NCBI GenBank assembly: GCA_003864495.1
Contig: ML133458.1
Coordinates: 1,329,449-1,393,448 of the forward strand
DNA length: 64,000 bases
Reading direction: 5' to 3'
Origin: Nemopilema nomurai
Lineage: Eukaryota > Cnidaria > Scyphozoa > Rhizostomeae > Rhizostomatidae
Of this stretch, positions 1 to 11,578 are shown one piece after another. A program made the position numbers and the translations under genes. Numbering within the stretch: position 1 is the stretch's first letter; each line of letters starts with the position of its first letter. Under the pieces are notes generated by a model. The model searched no databases. It saw nothing but the letters and a program-made list of their open reading frames with translations, and was not told the DNA's origin.

Positions 1-112
1 CAAGATAAATTAATGCTGTGTTTATGTTGTGTTATTTTCATGTATTTTATGTTATTTGATGTTGTTTTGATCTATTTGATAATCTTTTGACTTTTTTAGT
101 ATTATTTGGCAG

Positions 113-2690
113 GTTTCAAGGATGTCCCTTGATGATCATACTCAGGAAACAGAGGTTCTTAAGGTAAATGTCTATATCAATCTCATTGTGATAGTCATAG
201 CAGTTTCTCTTTAGTGGGGCACTTTAACATACCTCTCATTAGTGATCTAAAAAACGTATGAGTGGAAAGAAAGCCATACCTTTATGTCTTGGGCATAAAG
301 CCATACCTTTATGTCTTGGGCATAAAGCCATACCTTTATGTCTTGGGCACAAAGCATACCTTTATGTCTTGGGCATAAAGCCATGACATGCACCTGAAAT
401 TTGTGAAAAAAGTGAATCTTTCTTTTTCTTCACTTGAAATATCACCACCGATAAAAAATGCTTAAATTTCTTAAGCTTTCTTTCTAAGTATACTTTAAGT
501 GTACTAAGTATACCTATACTATTTGAATCATAATGCCATGGGTCCTGGATAAAATTGGCGTCTATGACATAGATTACTAGTGATCTTCATTACGATTGGC
601 ATATGAGTACTGCAATAGCTTGCCACTTGGCCACTTGCCAAAACTGTGCTGATACGCAATTATTGCAATATCACAATTATTTTGTCACGTAAATGTTACA
701 ATGGGAAGTATAGCCTGAGGTATTCGCAGCTAAATGCATAATATTCAGCAACCTGTTACACTAAAGCATTTTTCAAATATCCCGACGCTTGTTTTCCCCC
801 TATTGCATTTGACAGCATTTAAACTTACAAAATCGCTTCCGCATTGACATGTAGATGTTTTCTTGGAATTCAAAATTTCGTCTGTCTGAAATAATGTAGA
901 ACCTATACGTGGGAAATCTCAACCTGGTACGGTGTAAGTTTTCTACGCGTTTACACAAAAGGAGGCTTAGTTGAATCACCATTGGATGAGGCTCACATGA
1001 CGACTCAAACTCGTCTAAGCGCAATTGAAAAATTCGATGCTTCTAAAATTTGACCCGGGCTGAAGTTTGTCGTGTAGAGGTCCTCTCAATCTTCTAACCA
1101 GTCTTCTTTTTTATTATCGTCAGGGTAGCCAATCGGTGTTTCTTACTGTATTCTGCAGTAACAACATCCCTCTCCACCCAACATCTTCTGAACGAGCTGA
1201 GTCGATGTTGGAGAAAAATTACGGAAATCATCTACTCAAGGTGAGCCCCTACATAATGTATCTACGTTGTTGTGCGAAGTGCGGTTTGCTTGTAAATTTG
1301 CTCTTGAATCTGCCTTGACAAGACATCACATGTGACAAGCATCACGTCTCATACTATTCCACAGACCCTGTTTTCACATTATCCACATAAAACGTGGTAT
1401 AAATCTTACCGAGTCTTTCGTCACACCATGGCTTTTAAAGTTGCCATACTTTTTTTGAAATTTTTTATTCAAGGCTAAGGCTCCGCTTTTCCGACACTTT
1501 TACAACGTAAAAACCTTAGCAGTTGAAAGTAAGCCAAACCCCCAGCTCCAATGTGTCATTGTTCTCCTGGAAACCTTTGGGAATGTTTTACTGTGATATT
1601 TACTTTCAAATAATCGTAAAAAGTATATTCGGTTTAAGTGTCTTTTTTGTAGGATTCTTTATTAAGAGGGAGCAAATGTATTAAATTACTATCCGCGGAG
1701 CGAGACAAAATGGTTCCTTACCCAATTAACTTCGGCTCGAGCCTGAATTGTCCCTTCGCCCCTTCGGAGGGCTCTATGCTGCAACTGCTCCTTTAAATTT
1801 TTCGTTAATCCTTTGATTTCAAGGTTTGGATTTCTTTACTTTTTTAGATTCCGTTTGACGATTTGAACAGGCCGGGAAAGTTTCCAGCCTTGGAACCCAT
1901 GGATTATGAAATTGTTGGAGTTGGGTGGGAGAAGAGCGCAGTGGACCTCTGCATAGCAGGTCTGGGTTGGGTGGCTGTTACCGCGGGAAAGGGCCTTATA
2001 CTGAAAGTAAAGCTTTTTACTCCCAAAGGCATTGGTCAGCATGTTAGAGAGGAGTGTTTGATGCCGTACAGTGTTACGAAAAGAGGTATCTTCTTTCATT
2101 TTGTGCTCTCAACATTATCATTTGTAGGTAATCACAACATTTATCAACTCTATAATTTGGCAATTAACCATAAGAAGAAGAAGAAGAAAATAGCCCCCTG
2201 GCTGGCTAGGGTGCGGTGCGTTTTATCAAGCCATGCTCTAAGATGTTTTTGTTTTAACCAAGCACATGTTTGTGTCTCTACCTTGATGATTATCGTTTCA
2301 TTTGACTGCATTTTATATGCACTTGGAAGTATGAAAGTGTAGCATGTGAGGTGTGATGCGATCTGTAATCCTTTTATCATTGTCAATGTCCCAGGTAAAA
2401 GAGGTGTTCGTTATGCCGGACAATTGAACAAGAATATCTACGAATGCACAAGGAAAGGAAATCCTCAGCTCGTCAAAGCCTTTGATAGACAGAATGAAAT
2501 AACCAGTGCTTGGTTGCAAAAGGTGAATGAGAAGCAGAAGCTACAACGACTCGAAAGGAAAACCGAGCGACAGAATATGCTTCTTGCTCAAGGATTCAAG
2601 GGTAAATTTCGCCAGCTTGTAGAAAAGGTAGATCTGATTGAGAAAGCGGCCACAAGCAAGCGAAAGGAACTCGGCACAGGAGAGCAATGA
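113..2690 (+). CDS. NOA1: NOA1 C-terminal part (mitochondrial GTPase), four exons, 5' end outside window
   Basis: Coding exons 113-163, 1124-1240, 1848-2085 and 2395-2690 (stop TGA) join in phase 0/0/1 to 233 residues. Exon 2 encodes GSQSVFLTVFCSNNIPLH, matching the NOA1 segment that follows the RNA-binding-like region. Exon 3 contains AGLGWVAVT and PYSVTKRG, the conserved C-terminal beta-rich part of NOA1/YqeH proteins. The circularly permuted GTPase domain must lie upstream of the window. NOA1 is a mitochondrial-matrix GTPase linked to small ribosomal subunit assembly (family knowledge). The last exon is unusual: about 95 residues rich in K, R, E and Q, probably a coiled coil, longer than the short basic tail of the human protein as I remember it. 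The first exon (VSRMSLDDHTQ...) is the least certain; it was chosen from its splice sites and phase. The following gene, on the same strand, starts 1.7 kb downstream and is unrelated. Confidence 0.85.
270..384. repeat. 27-bp minisatellite in NOA1 intron
   Basis: Four tandem copies of a 27-base unit beginning aaagccatacctttatg start at 270, 297, 324 and 351. The last copy lacks one c. The array lies in the intron after the first visible NOA1 exon. I see no coding content. Confidence 0.9.
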
Positions 2691-3606
2691 ATTGTGATTG
2701 CTAATGGTGCTAGGCCGCGTTGGTTGAATCACGTGCTCACCAGTTCGACGAAAAACATCGGCTACCCTTGAAGTTAGGGCTTGAATTCTTCTGTAGCCAA
2801 TTTTATGTTTGAATCGTGACTGGCTTATGTGCGTGGAATCTGGATTTGGTAAATTTCAGCACGTAATTTTCAGTTTCTGTAGACACCACCGTATGAGTCA
2901 TGCCTTTTGCAATGAAATGGCAGCTGCAAAATTTGCATGGTAAGTGTCTACATTTAATGCAAATGAGGAGCTCTTTTCAAACACGTGTCCTGCTTCTAAG
3001 AAGGAAATCCTTAGAAATGTTTCCTATCTCCATTCGCTGATTACAATGGCAGGGATTGCGAACCTGGGACAATTTAGTGATGGCCGAATGTTGAGGATAA
3101 GACTACGTACCTCTCTGTATGTCAATAGTAACTATGTAGACGTAGCGATTTTCTATACCACCAAGATTTGAATTTGACGCATGTTGCGTTGGCATAGACA
3201 TTCCTCTCCCACCCACGGCCCTCCAAAATGGTATTCGGAGCAATTTTAAGTATCGAAAAGCATTCAAATGTCTAAATTAGCTATGTTCTTTTTTACCGGA
3301 GCTTTTTATTTGCATTCCATTTTACCGGCTCCCTGATGCCTTCAGTATTATAACCTGTATTTTGAAAACTGACTTGATTGTACCTTGCCTGGGTTCATCT
3401 TTTTGAAAATAGTGCACCTTTAAAGCGTAACAAACAAGAAATCGTTTGCGTGTTCAACAATTCGAAAGTGAATGTTGGTTGCAAATCAAACTCCGCATGA
3501 TTTTGATTTTTGTTATGTGGCGCTCGTCCTTATGAAAGTCATTGCTCCCCAAAAGCCCCTTTTCCCTTGTAAGCGTAGGGGCTTTCTTTCTCTCTGGTAT
3601 CCGAAA

Positions 3607-3633
3607 CGTAGTCCTCGTAGTCCTCGTAGTCCT
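3607..3633. repeat. 9-bp tandem repeat (gtagtcctc)x3
   Basis: Three consecutive copies of gtagtcctc, with a fourth copy displaced a few bases downstream (about 3640-3648). It is a simple repeat without further signal. Confidence 0.8.
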
Positions 3634-3737
3634 CTCTGGTAGTCCTCGTCCACAGATGGCTTTAGTATTCTTGCTGTCATAGCGTCTCCGGTTGTATGGA
3701 CAACGCAATTTTTTATTTTCCACCGACCTGAGATTTT

Positions 3738-3844
3738 CATCCGTTTCTGTCGGCATTGATAATAGTTGCGACAACATCTGTTACCATAAGCCCATCCGTT
3801 TCTGTCGGCATTGATAATAGTTGCGACAACATCTGTTACCATAA
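3738..3844. repeat. 55-bp tandem duplication
   Basis: The segment beginning catccgtttctgtcggcatt at 3738 is repeated at 3793, with about 52 identical bases followed by taccataa in both copies. The lack of differences suggests a recent duplication. It lies about 0.6 kb upstream of the SAMHD1-like start codon. Confidence 0.9.
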
Positions 3845-4408
3845 AAACAAAATACACAACAAGTAATTTAGTTGGCTGGCAATTAAATGCGCCAACCGAA
3901 TGCCTAGGTTATTCCAGCATTTACATGAAAAACGGAGCGGACCGTTTTCAGCTTTGCATTTCCATTACCACGCATCAAAACCTGGACATTTGAAAAAGCT
4001 GTTGACAACGGAGTGATTCAAAAAACGCAGACATATGAAAACGGAGTAACATTTCATTCAAGTCTGCCTTTACCCGTTTTGTTTCCTGCAGTAGAATGAA
4101 ACTGCTCAGGTCATTTTAATATGGTAACTCAACATACTACTGTAACTGTAATTTCTAACCAGCAGCTGGACCCTTCGATATTGATAAAATATGGCTAGGA
4201 TACAAAACTTAATTCAAGATCATATCAAGTGAATATGGCGACTTGTTTGTTGACGTTCTGTCTTTTACAACTCACTACACCGTTACTTTGAGTTCCTAGA
4301 AGAATGACAGCTGATTTGCATACAATACTTAAGAACACAGCATTTGGAATTTCCCTTGGTTAAACCGAACCTTTAAAGGTCGATTAACGTCGGCTCCTGT
4401 TCATAAGG

Positions 4409-5113
4409 ATGTCTTCGACCAGGGCATCTATGCCCCAAAAGAAAAGTTTCTGGGCAGATGATGGGAAAGTGATAAATGATCCAATTCATGGACCTATGTA
4501 CTTTTCAGAGCTTCTGATTGCATTTATCGATACAGAGCATTTCCAGCGGCTGAGGGATATTAAGCAGTTAGGTGCAACCTCATTTATTTATCCTGGTGGA
4601 GTGCATACTAGATTTGCCCACTCACTTGGTGTCTGTCATCTCACGGGCGTTTTTGTCAAGTTTATGAGAGAGCGAAATCCTGAATTTGTAGAAATTCTGA
4701 CCAAAAAGAAGTTGGAATGCCTAGAGATTGCTGCATTATGTCATGACCTAGGCCATGGGCCGTTTTCAAGGGTGTACCAGGACCAGTTTTTGAAGAGGCT
4801 TCGAGGTACCGACTGGAAACACAGTGACATGTCGGTTTTGGTTTTTGAAAGTATAATCAAGGAAGAGCGAGTAAAAAATGCCCTGGCAAAGCATGATATT
4901 AATGACAGGGATATTGTGTTCATAAAGCATGCCCTCACAGGACAGGTACCAACGGACGACATGGCCAATCGATTCCTGTATGAAATCGTGAGGAATCGTC
5001 GTAACGGCATTGACTGTAATGCCTTCGATTCGATCCTGAGGGACACTTTCTACGTGGGTGTGAAAAGTGCATTCAACTACAAGCGCATAATGGAGAATTC
5101 CAAGATCTGCAAG
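4409..5113 (+). CDS. SAMHD1: SAMHD1-like exon 1: HD-domain core
   Basis: This exon gives 235 residues without interruption. Order of elements: allosteric entry motif NDPIHG (23-28), FIDTEHFQRLRDIKQLG (39-55), first HD histidine in HTRFAHS (66-72), HD pair in CHDLGHGPFS (111-120), histidine 138 in DWKHSDM, and RRNGIDCNAFDSILRD (197-212) where the fourth metal ligand is expected. In that last segment the usual Asp is Asn and the following Lys is Ala. The exon ends KICK before a canonical donor. Confidence 0.9.
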
Positions 5114-6543
5114 GTAACATTTTTTATATTGTAGAGTGTTAATGTTATGGGATTATCAGAAGAATATCTCATCACTGTTGTCCCAGGTATTTATGCACCA
5201 TTTGCATGTCAGCTACAGCTCTGAACTTATTTCCTAGAAAAATATTTATTTCTAGAACATGCAGAAATGGTGGTTGCGTTGTTGGAAATTCTCTTCAGAG
5301 ACCTAGTTTAGAAGCTGGAGTAACAAGTGTTCTTAGTGTATCAAAAAAAGTTCTAAAATTAAACGGAACAGGAAGCACTCCTGATCAAAATTTACAATTG
5401 TTGGCGATGATAGTTTGATTGGAAAAGCTTTGAAGAAAAGGTAATCATTTAACTGAGATTGATTTTCCATCAATTTAAGAACCACTTGTTGTTGAGATTA
5501 AGAGTAGAGGCTTCTTTTACAAGTTTTAGATCTCATTTCTTCAAATTACAAATTTGATGCTGAAAAAGGTTGAAGTAAAGTTTCCAGGTTTTCATAATGT
5601 AGCTAACCAACGGAAAATAGACAGTATTTTTGGAAAACATCCACCACCATGGATGTATAGGGGCTATTAAAAGTGGAGGTTCATTCCTTTTCACTGTAAA
5701 GTATTCTCATCAACCAAAACCCTGTTAAATTGATTATGAAATGCAAAATCAAGGAATGAACTCCTGGTGTAGAACATTAGGCAAAAAACTTTAACAAAGA
5801 GCCCAATTTGATGGGTTTTCCTGTTTTTTTTTTAATTAGTTGCATGGTAAATTTTTCAGTTCTGAAATGAGGCTTCTGTTGCAAATACACCTATCAGTGA
5901 GTCTTAGGAAAAGAATTCGTTTTTTGAAATACTACCAACCGAAAAAAGGTTTGATGCAGAAGGATTTTAACCTTTTTTATCATTGATTATCCAGAAAGAA
6001 ACCAAAGTTTATTTTGTTATGTATGATATGTTCATCATTGTTTGCTTTAGAAGTTGTCAGTAGCAGAGATCATTAAAATTGAAGAAGTTCAGGATTATTC
6101 CAAGACTTATTTCTGCGGCAGAAAATGTAATAGGTAGTATGGATAGTTAAGTTGGACAATTTGGAGATCATGAAGTGGAGATTATTCTCGCTAATATCTA
6201 GAGCATAGCACATGTTGATGAAAGAGGAGCAGGAGAGATCAAAGATACCTAGGGAACTGATAGAAAGATTAACAAACATGATAGAAGAATAAGCTGAGCT
6301 TAAGCTATGAATGAGATATGAGTATTTCTCTCTTCTGCAGTTAGCATTAACATCCAAGTTAGTTTCGTATCCTACTGTGAGCTCAAGTATGAATAGGCAT
6401 TGGTTTGGAGTGACTAGAAGTAGATCAGGGCAGAAAGAGTCTCCTGTTATGATAGAGAGTGAGGGATAACCTGTCAGGCCTACATAAAGAGAGTAATAAG
6501 GTATAGCTTTAAAAGCCTGTGCTAGGAAGAGTTATGGCACCAC

Positions 6544-6608
<65 letters not shown>

Positions 6609-9504
6609 CTTTTTTAATTGTTAGTTTGACAATATTGTGAACCCTAATAAACACTAACATGAAGCAATTGAAGTGATTGCATTATGGAAGTCATTGACTG
6701 CAAGCATTACAGGCCCATTGATTTTCAAAGTACCAATATTATAATTTATAAGAACTTAGAATTGACTTGCATTTTTAGATTATTTTATTTCATTTAGAAG
6801 AGAATTCCAAATCTTTGGACCCAAAAAGTAATAGATTTTATCCCATAACTTGTAGTTTTAACCTTTGGAACAGATAGAGTATCCATTTTTTGAAGATTAT
6901 AGCTATGCACATACCATAGAGATTGAATATCAAGGGATTCCCCCACACCAACCTGGTCAATGCCTTTAGTGTTATTAACTTTTGATTTCTTCTTAAGTTC
7001 TAAACCATATGTTTATGCTCTAACCCTTTTCTATTGTTGTTTTGTTCTTTTCCTGTTATATTCAAGTATTTTTAATCAATTAATTTGAAGCAGAGCTCGT
7101 CTTTAATTTGATTTTTGTTTTTCTGACCTGAGCCTGCCTGTTTACAAGAGAAAGTTTTGGACTGGGCAAAGGAACCAACAGTCAAGAGCTGGGATTTTCC
7201 ATGTGGAGACATGAGGACAGCTATACCAGTTTAATCATAACAGCTTTTTTAAAAGCTAGCAGAGATGCCAAGTTATTTCTTACCATCAAACACACATCCA
7301 CAGGCTATAAGCAGTATATTTGATCTTTTACGTATAGGTTTGTGTTTTTTTCTGAGGGAAAACTTGTAACCATTGTCCAATAGGCACCAGTGGGTTCCTT
7401 TCATGTCTGGCAATGGTTGGTCTGTAACTTCTATTGTTTTTTTGGGGCTCATGCTCCAAGATTGGGGAATTCATTTGTTTTCAGTGTATCTTTGTTATCA
7501 TTGGTTTGAATACACCCCTCCTTCTTACCTGTCTTTTCATATCAAGTGAAAGTATTTAGAATTTCAAATTTCTTGAAACTTTCTGCTGGTTTTCCCTTTG
7601 CCCTTTATTGGATGACTTGATTTCCCTACAAGCATTCTTGTCATTTGCTCTGTCTCTTTTACTAAAAATCATTGATTATCTCAGCATGAAAAAGTACCAT
7701 AAATATAACAAATAACTAAGTTACTAAGTACCTTCAGGAAGACTGGCAAAATTATAAACTGGAAGTGCTATGATTCTGGGTTTGTCCATTGCTTTAATTG
7801 CAAAAAAGATTAATTGCAAATGACTTTGGTGGAAAGTTTTGAGGTAAGATACCCCTTGTGTTGTTGATGGATAGAAAGAGAAGCAGAAATTTTGGTGAAT
7901 GAAATGTTGGAAATTTAGAAGATGCTTAAAGCAATTGTGAAAGAATTCATAAACGAGAGAGGTCTAAATAAGAAAGGAACATTTTGTTTATTCTGTATTT
8001 GCATTTGGGTCAAGATTGCATTCAAAGCCTACAGCTAACTTCAAGGTGTAGATATATCGTTGTTTGTTAGTCTTGACAAGGTAGAGGGAAAAGTTTTTTC
8101 GCAGTTATGGTTGACGGGAACGGAAAACCAGGTATATCAAAACAAATTGGAGACCAAATGGCTATTATGGAAAGTGGACTTTGGTACCGCTGAATACACA
8201 CATTGGTTCCCTATGGTGGCAGTAAAGACTTTGATTCGTTTTGTAAAACCGCTTGATAATCCAGGAATTCGAACTTGATTTGATGACTTTCCAATACACG
8301 GACCTATACATAGATAGAATTGTAAGAAAACCCAGATGTTAGTTGGCAACGCTTTCCAGGTTGGGTAGGGAGGGGTAGGTCATGGGACTCGTCGAATACC
8401 CAGTAGGACACTATCACCAACGTTCTCCTTTACTAACCAATCAGGTCTTGTATTGAAGCAATGTACTAGTTTAACCTTTTAACCTACAGTCTTTGGATTT
8501 TTTTGCGTTCTAGCAAATTCATTTCTTTCGCTGTATTAACAATTGTAGACATTATAAAACTGCTGCTGCAGTTTCATTTCATTTTATATACTCAGGTGAA
8601 GGGAGAATACAGGCTATGTTTAAGATACAAGGAGAGACTTGAAGTTTCTTCTTTGTTTGTGTCCCTTTGGGAGCTCAGTTCGAAGGTATATACTCACAAG
8701 ACTACCAGAGCGATTGAAATGATGCTTGCTGAAGCCATGAACAGTGCTGACCATTACTTCAAGATATCTGAAGCCAGGGATGACCTGACGAAGCTGGCGA
8801 GTCTGTCCGATAACATAGTCGACAGAATCTACTTTGCTGAAGATAATGACGATGAAGGTTTGAAAAATGCCAAGGAAATGTTGAAGAGGATCAAGGAAAG
8901 AAAGCTGTACCAGTTTTGCGGACAGATTAGTCTGGAGCCTTCATTATGGAGATCGTGTTCCTTTGATGCGAGCCCGGAGGATGCTGATGATTCCGGTCAT
9001 GAAATCACTCCAACGTACCCGCAAAATAGAGGCACGTCCAACCCACCAACGTCTTGCCAAGTGGATGAAAGAAAGGTGTGCAAGGAAGTAGCAAGGCAGA
9101 TTACCGGCTGGAAGAAATTGAAAGTGGACATCAGCAAAGAGGACATTTTTGTCGAAGTGATATCCATATCATATGGGAATGGCCGGGACGACCCCCTGCA
9201 AAACATTGACTTCATTAATAAGGAAGGGACGCTGGTGGAGGGACCGCCAACTGTCATCAAACACGGTATTGTTTCCATGAAAGAGCAGTATATAAGAGTG
9301 TACTGCCGTGATACTGGCGATGAGAAAAAGCGGGAAATACAGCAACGTTTTTATGGATGGCGCTGCCAGGAAGGAAAAGATGTTCCAAAAGATATGGAGA
9401 AAGTGCCCATTGAACATGACGATGAAAGTATCGTTGGTAATTCCGCTTCAGCAAGCTGCCGTAGAAGACTTAACTTTGATGCAAGCCCAAATGATATCAG
9501 TTAA
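4409..9504 (+). CDS. SAMHD1: SAMHD1-like HD-domain protein, two exons, 537 residues
   Basis: Exons 4409-5113 and 8596-9504 join in phase 0 (donor aag|gtaaca, acceptor ctcag|gtgaag). Known SAMHD1 is a dNTP triphosphohydrolase that acts as a tetramer, lowers dNTP pools and restricts retroelements. The protein starts almost directly at the HD domain (NDPIHG at residues 23-28), so the N-terminal SAM domain of vertebrate SAMHD1 is absent. Allosteric-site residues are kept: K20, V21, N23, D41, Q46, R49. Metal ligands H71, H112 and D113 are present (LCHDLGHG, 110-117). Several catalytic positions differ: R121 for His215, Q124 for Asp218, N204 for Asp311, A205 for Lys312 and S208 for Tyr315 (human numbering). 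I infer weak or altered dNTPase activity. The start ATG at 4409 gives a full domain. The gene is surely of this family; its activity is unknown. Confidence 0.9.
5114..8595 (+). other. 3.5-kb intron of the SAMHD1-like gene
   Basis: AT-rich intron with canonical ends. It contains an (AAT)n microsatellite (6544-6607) and several A- or T-rich runs. A 70-codon open frame at 5206-5418 shows no family motif. I see no intact mobile-element coding region. Confidence 0.75.
6544..6607. repeat. (AAT)n microsatellite
   Basis: About 21 uninterrupted AAT units inside the SAMHD1-like intron. Confidence 0.98.
8596..9504 (+). CDS. SAMHD1: SAMHD1-like exon 2: C-terminal lobe
   Basis: This exon gives 302 residues and a TAA stop. 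It starts VKGEYRLCLRYKE, matching the segment after the HD core (human RICARDKE region). It continues through VYTHKTTRAIEMM (the YQHK region), a helical part with NSADHY and LSDNIVDRI, and the C-terminal RNA/tetramer-contact region with a KEVARQITGW segment and QYIRVYCRD. Positions aligning with human Arg366, His370 and Gln375 read Leu, Ser and Thr, adding to the substitutions in exon 1. The tail after about residue 500 is acidic and Ser-rich; I see no confident CDK site. Confidence 0.88.
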   Translation: MKGEYRLCLRYKERLEVSSLFVSLWELSSKVYTHKTTRAIEMMLAEAMNSADHYFKISEARDDLTKLASLSDNIVDRIYFAEDNDDEGLKNAKEMLKRIKERKLYQFCGQISLEPSLWRSCSFDASPEDADDSGHEITPTYPQNRGTSNPPTSCQVDERKVCKEVARQITGWKKLKVDISKEDIFVEVISISYGNGRDDPLQNIDFINKEGTLVEGPPTVIKHGIVSMKEQYIRVYCRDTGDEKKREIQQRFYGWRCQEGKDVPKDMEKVPIEHDDESIVGNSASASCRRRLNFDASPNDIS

Positions 9505-11549
9505 GACATAGAGGGCTGGACCACTATATGGCGCCTTCTTTATTCTAGATGAACCAGTAGTAACAGTATACTATGCACGAATGATTAATTAGTCTGTTTA
9601 AGATTTCTAAACGCGGAGTACTACCAGCAAGACGTCTTTGCTGACCTTAATCTACCTGACCGTGAAAAACCGCGATCCTAGTTGGGTCTTCCTGGCTGTT
9701 CCGGCCTCGACGGGTCCGGTAGCAGCTCGCCCCCCCCCCTTTTCGCAGAATCTTTAAACTAGCCAAATACCTCGCCCAATGGCTCGGGAGCCAATTATCC
9801 ATTGCTTCTGTACTCATAGCAATTCTAGCCTACAGTTTAGAAATGAAACCCTAATCTCTTTTGACTCCGTGGGGTTTGGGCACAACTGCAATACTTTGAG
9901 TGACTGTCTGATTTAACAGTGTCAGAAGGTAATGATTATGCCCGAAGACGCCTCAAAGACTTTATTGAAGCAACTCGAGAGATATTGCTGATTTCTTCTG
10001 CTCTTACGATTAAAGCATGTTCCTACAACTGATTTTTAACATAGTCAACTCCGTGGTGCACTGTTACGGTGACAAAAATAGCATTAAAATATGTTGTAAA
10101 TTAGTATTGTTTGAATTGGTTGAGTTATTTGAAGATGTTGAATTGAATTGTAGAATCTCTGAAATTTTACGTTTGTGTCATGTACCTACTTGAGGTTCGC
10201 AAATTTAAACAAGTGGTTTGTCATCATGCTTTGGTCTGCTGTTTGACATAAGTTTTTTTTCGACCTACCACGGTTTTCCAACTAAATGCTTTGTTTACGG
10301 TATAGGGTATAGTCTTGCTTGCTATCTCATAGATATATGACATCGCAGCAGCATTAGCGCAACTAAACCAGCTATTAGGGTTGATATGACGTCTCGCTGA
10401 AAATTTCTCTGTTTACTCGTTTGTTTGATAGTTTTTGGTAGCGTGAAGACAAAAGTAATATTTTTATTGGTGAGACAAAGATAACTAAACTTGCGAATGC
10501 GAATTTCACACTGGACTCGTATACATCGTATATATCATCCCAAAGCATCGTAACAGACGTAAAGTGACCAAAAAGTGAGCTATAAATCGTATTGTAAAGG
10601 GAAATGATTTTTTCTTGAATCCAGGAAATTCGAGAGCAGAGCGTAAAAATTATCAAGCGCACACCGTCAATGTATCTTTGTGCTATGGGATTTAATGATT
10701 AAGAAATTTACCATGGATGCCTCAGCCACACAACTTCAAACCGCTGAAGTTGAAGTTGAAAATGAAGAGGAGAACTATGCAAACAGTCAAATTCTTAAAA
10801 CGGTGCTCATCATCTTGTCTGCTCGTAACTTTCGAATGTAAAATTAAATATAAAAAGAGAGTAGGCCATAAAAATTCATCTCAAACTTGCTAATTCCTGC
10901 ATGTTTATTGGTGAACCGTTGTTCAAATGAAAAATCACTTTCCAATGGAAAATGCTGGCTCTGGCATGCAGAAACTTCTGTTCTGGCTCTGTTCTGATGC
11001 GTAGGAACCAGGGGGGCACTTTTCTGCAGCAAAGATTAAGTACCTATTTGCAGCCAGCGAAAGTGCTCCACTTCTGCCTACATGTGGATCCCTCTCCCAA
11101 CCAAGGTTTGAATTGACACATAGAAGTTGTTACTGTCAACTGTAACATCTGTTTAAACTTTCTTTGATATATGAATACATACTGTAAATTGGAAAACTTT
11201 GGCTGTAATTTATTTTAGAAAGTTCGGTGACAAATTGGTTCATAAATTCGAAAATATGCCAGCAGTCAATGGCGTCTGCTGTTTATAAAGATGAGTGTAC
11301 TGAAGTGCTATCGAAGCGCCACCAAAAGCTTCTAGTCCGCGATCAACAAAATTATTTGAGATGTTTTCAAGAGTATTCCTAGGGTAGCGCGTGTTCATAT
11401 AGTTGAAAATTAATTATATCCCTTCAATAATTGTCTGCTAATTGACTTGTTCCTTGTCAGTGCTTTTTATCAATAAACAAAAAGACAATTCAAATATCTA
11501 TACATTGTTATACAGGGGAAGCATGACTGTCCTTTTCAGCACATTTACT

Positions 11550-11578
11550 GGGGGGAGGGGGGGGGGGGGGGGGGGGGG
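11550..11578. repeat. Poly-G tract
   Basis: A gggggagg lead-in is followed by an almost unbroken run of more than 20 G. It could form a G-quadruplex on this strand, but it is equally a likely site of sequencing or assembly length error. Confidence 0.9.

Larger units (their letters stand above)
2691..4408. other. Intergenic stretch between NOA1 and the SAMHD1-like gene
   Basis: No convincing gene. Open frames here (for example 2944-3171 on plus and 3454-3857 on minus) carry no recognisable motif. The stretch must hold the NOA1 3' UTR and the promoter of the next gene, but I could not place a poly(A) signal or promoter element with confidence. It contains a 55-bp tandem duplication and a run of 9-bp repeats, listed separately. 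Confidence 0.6.

Noticed and set aside
5206..5418. Open frame in the SAMHD1-like intron
   Set aside because: No motif or splice signals are evident, and the remaining frame is full of stops. It is probably a chance frame or an old repeat fragment.
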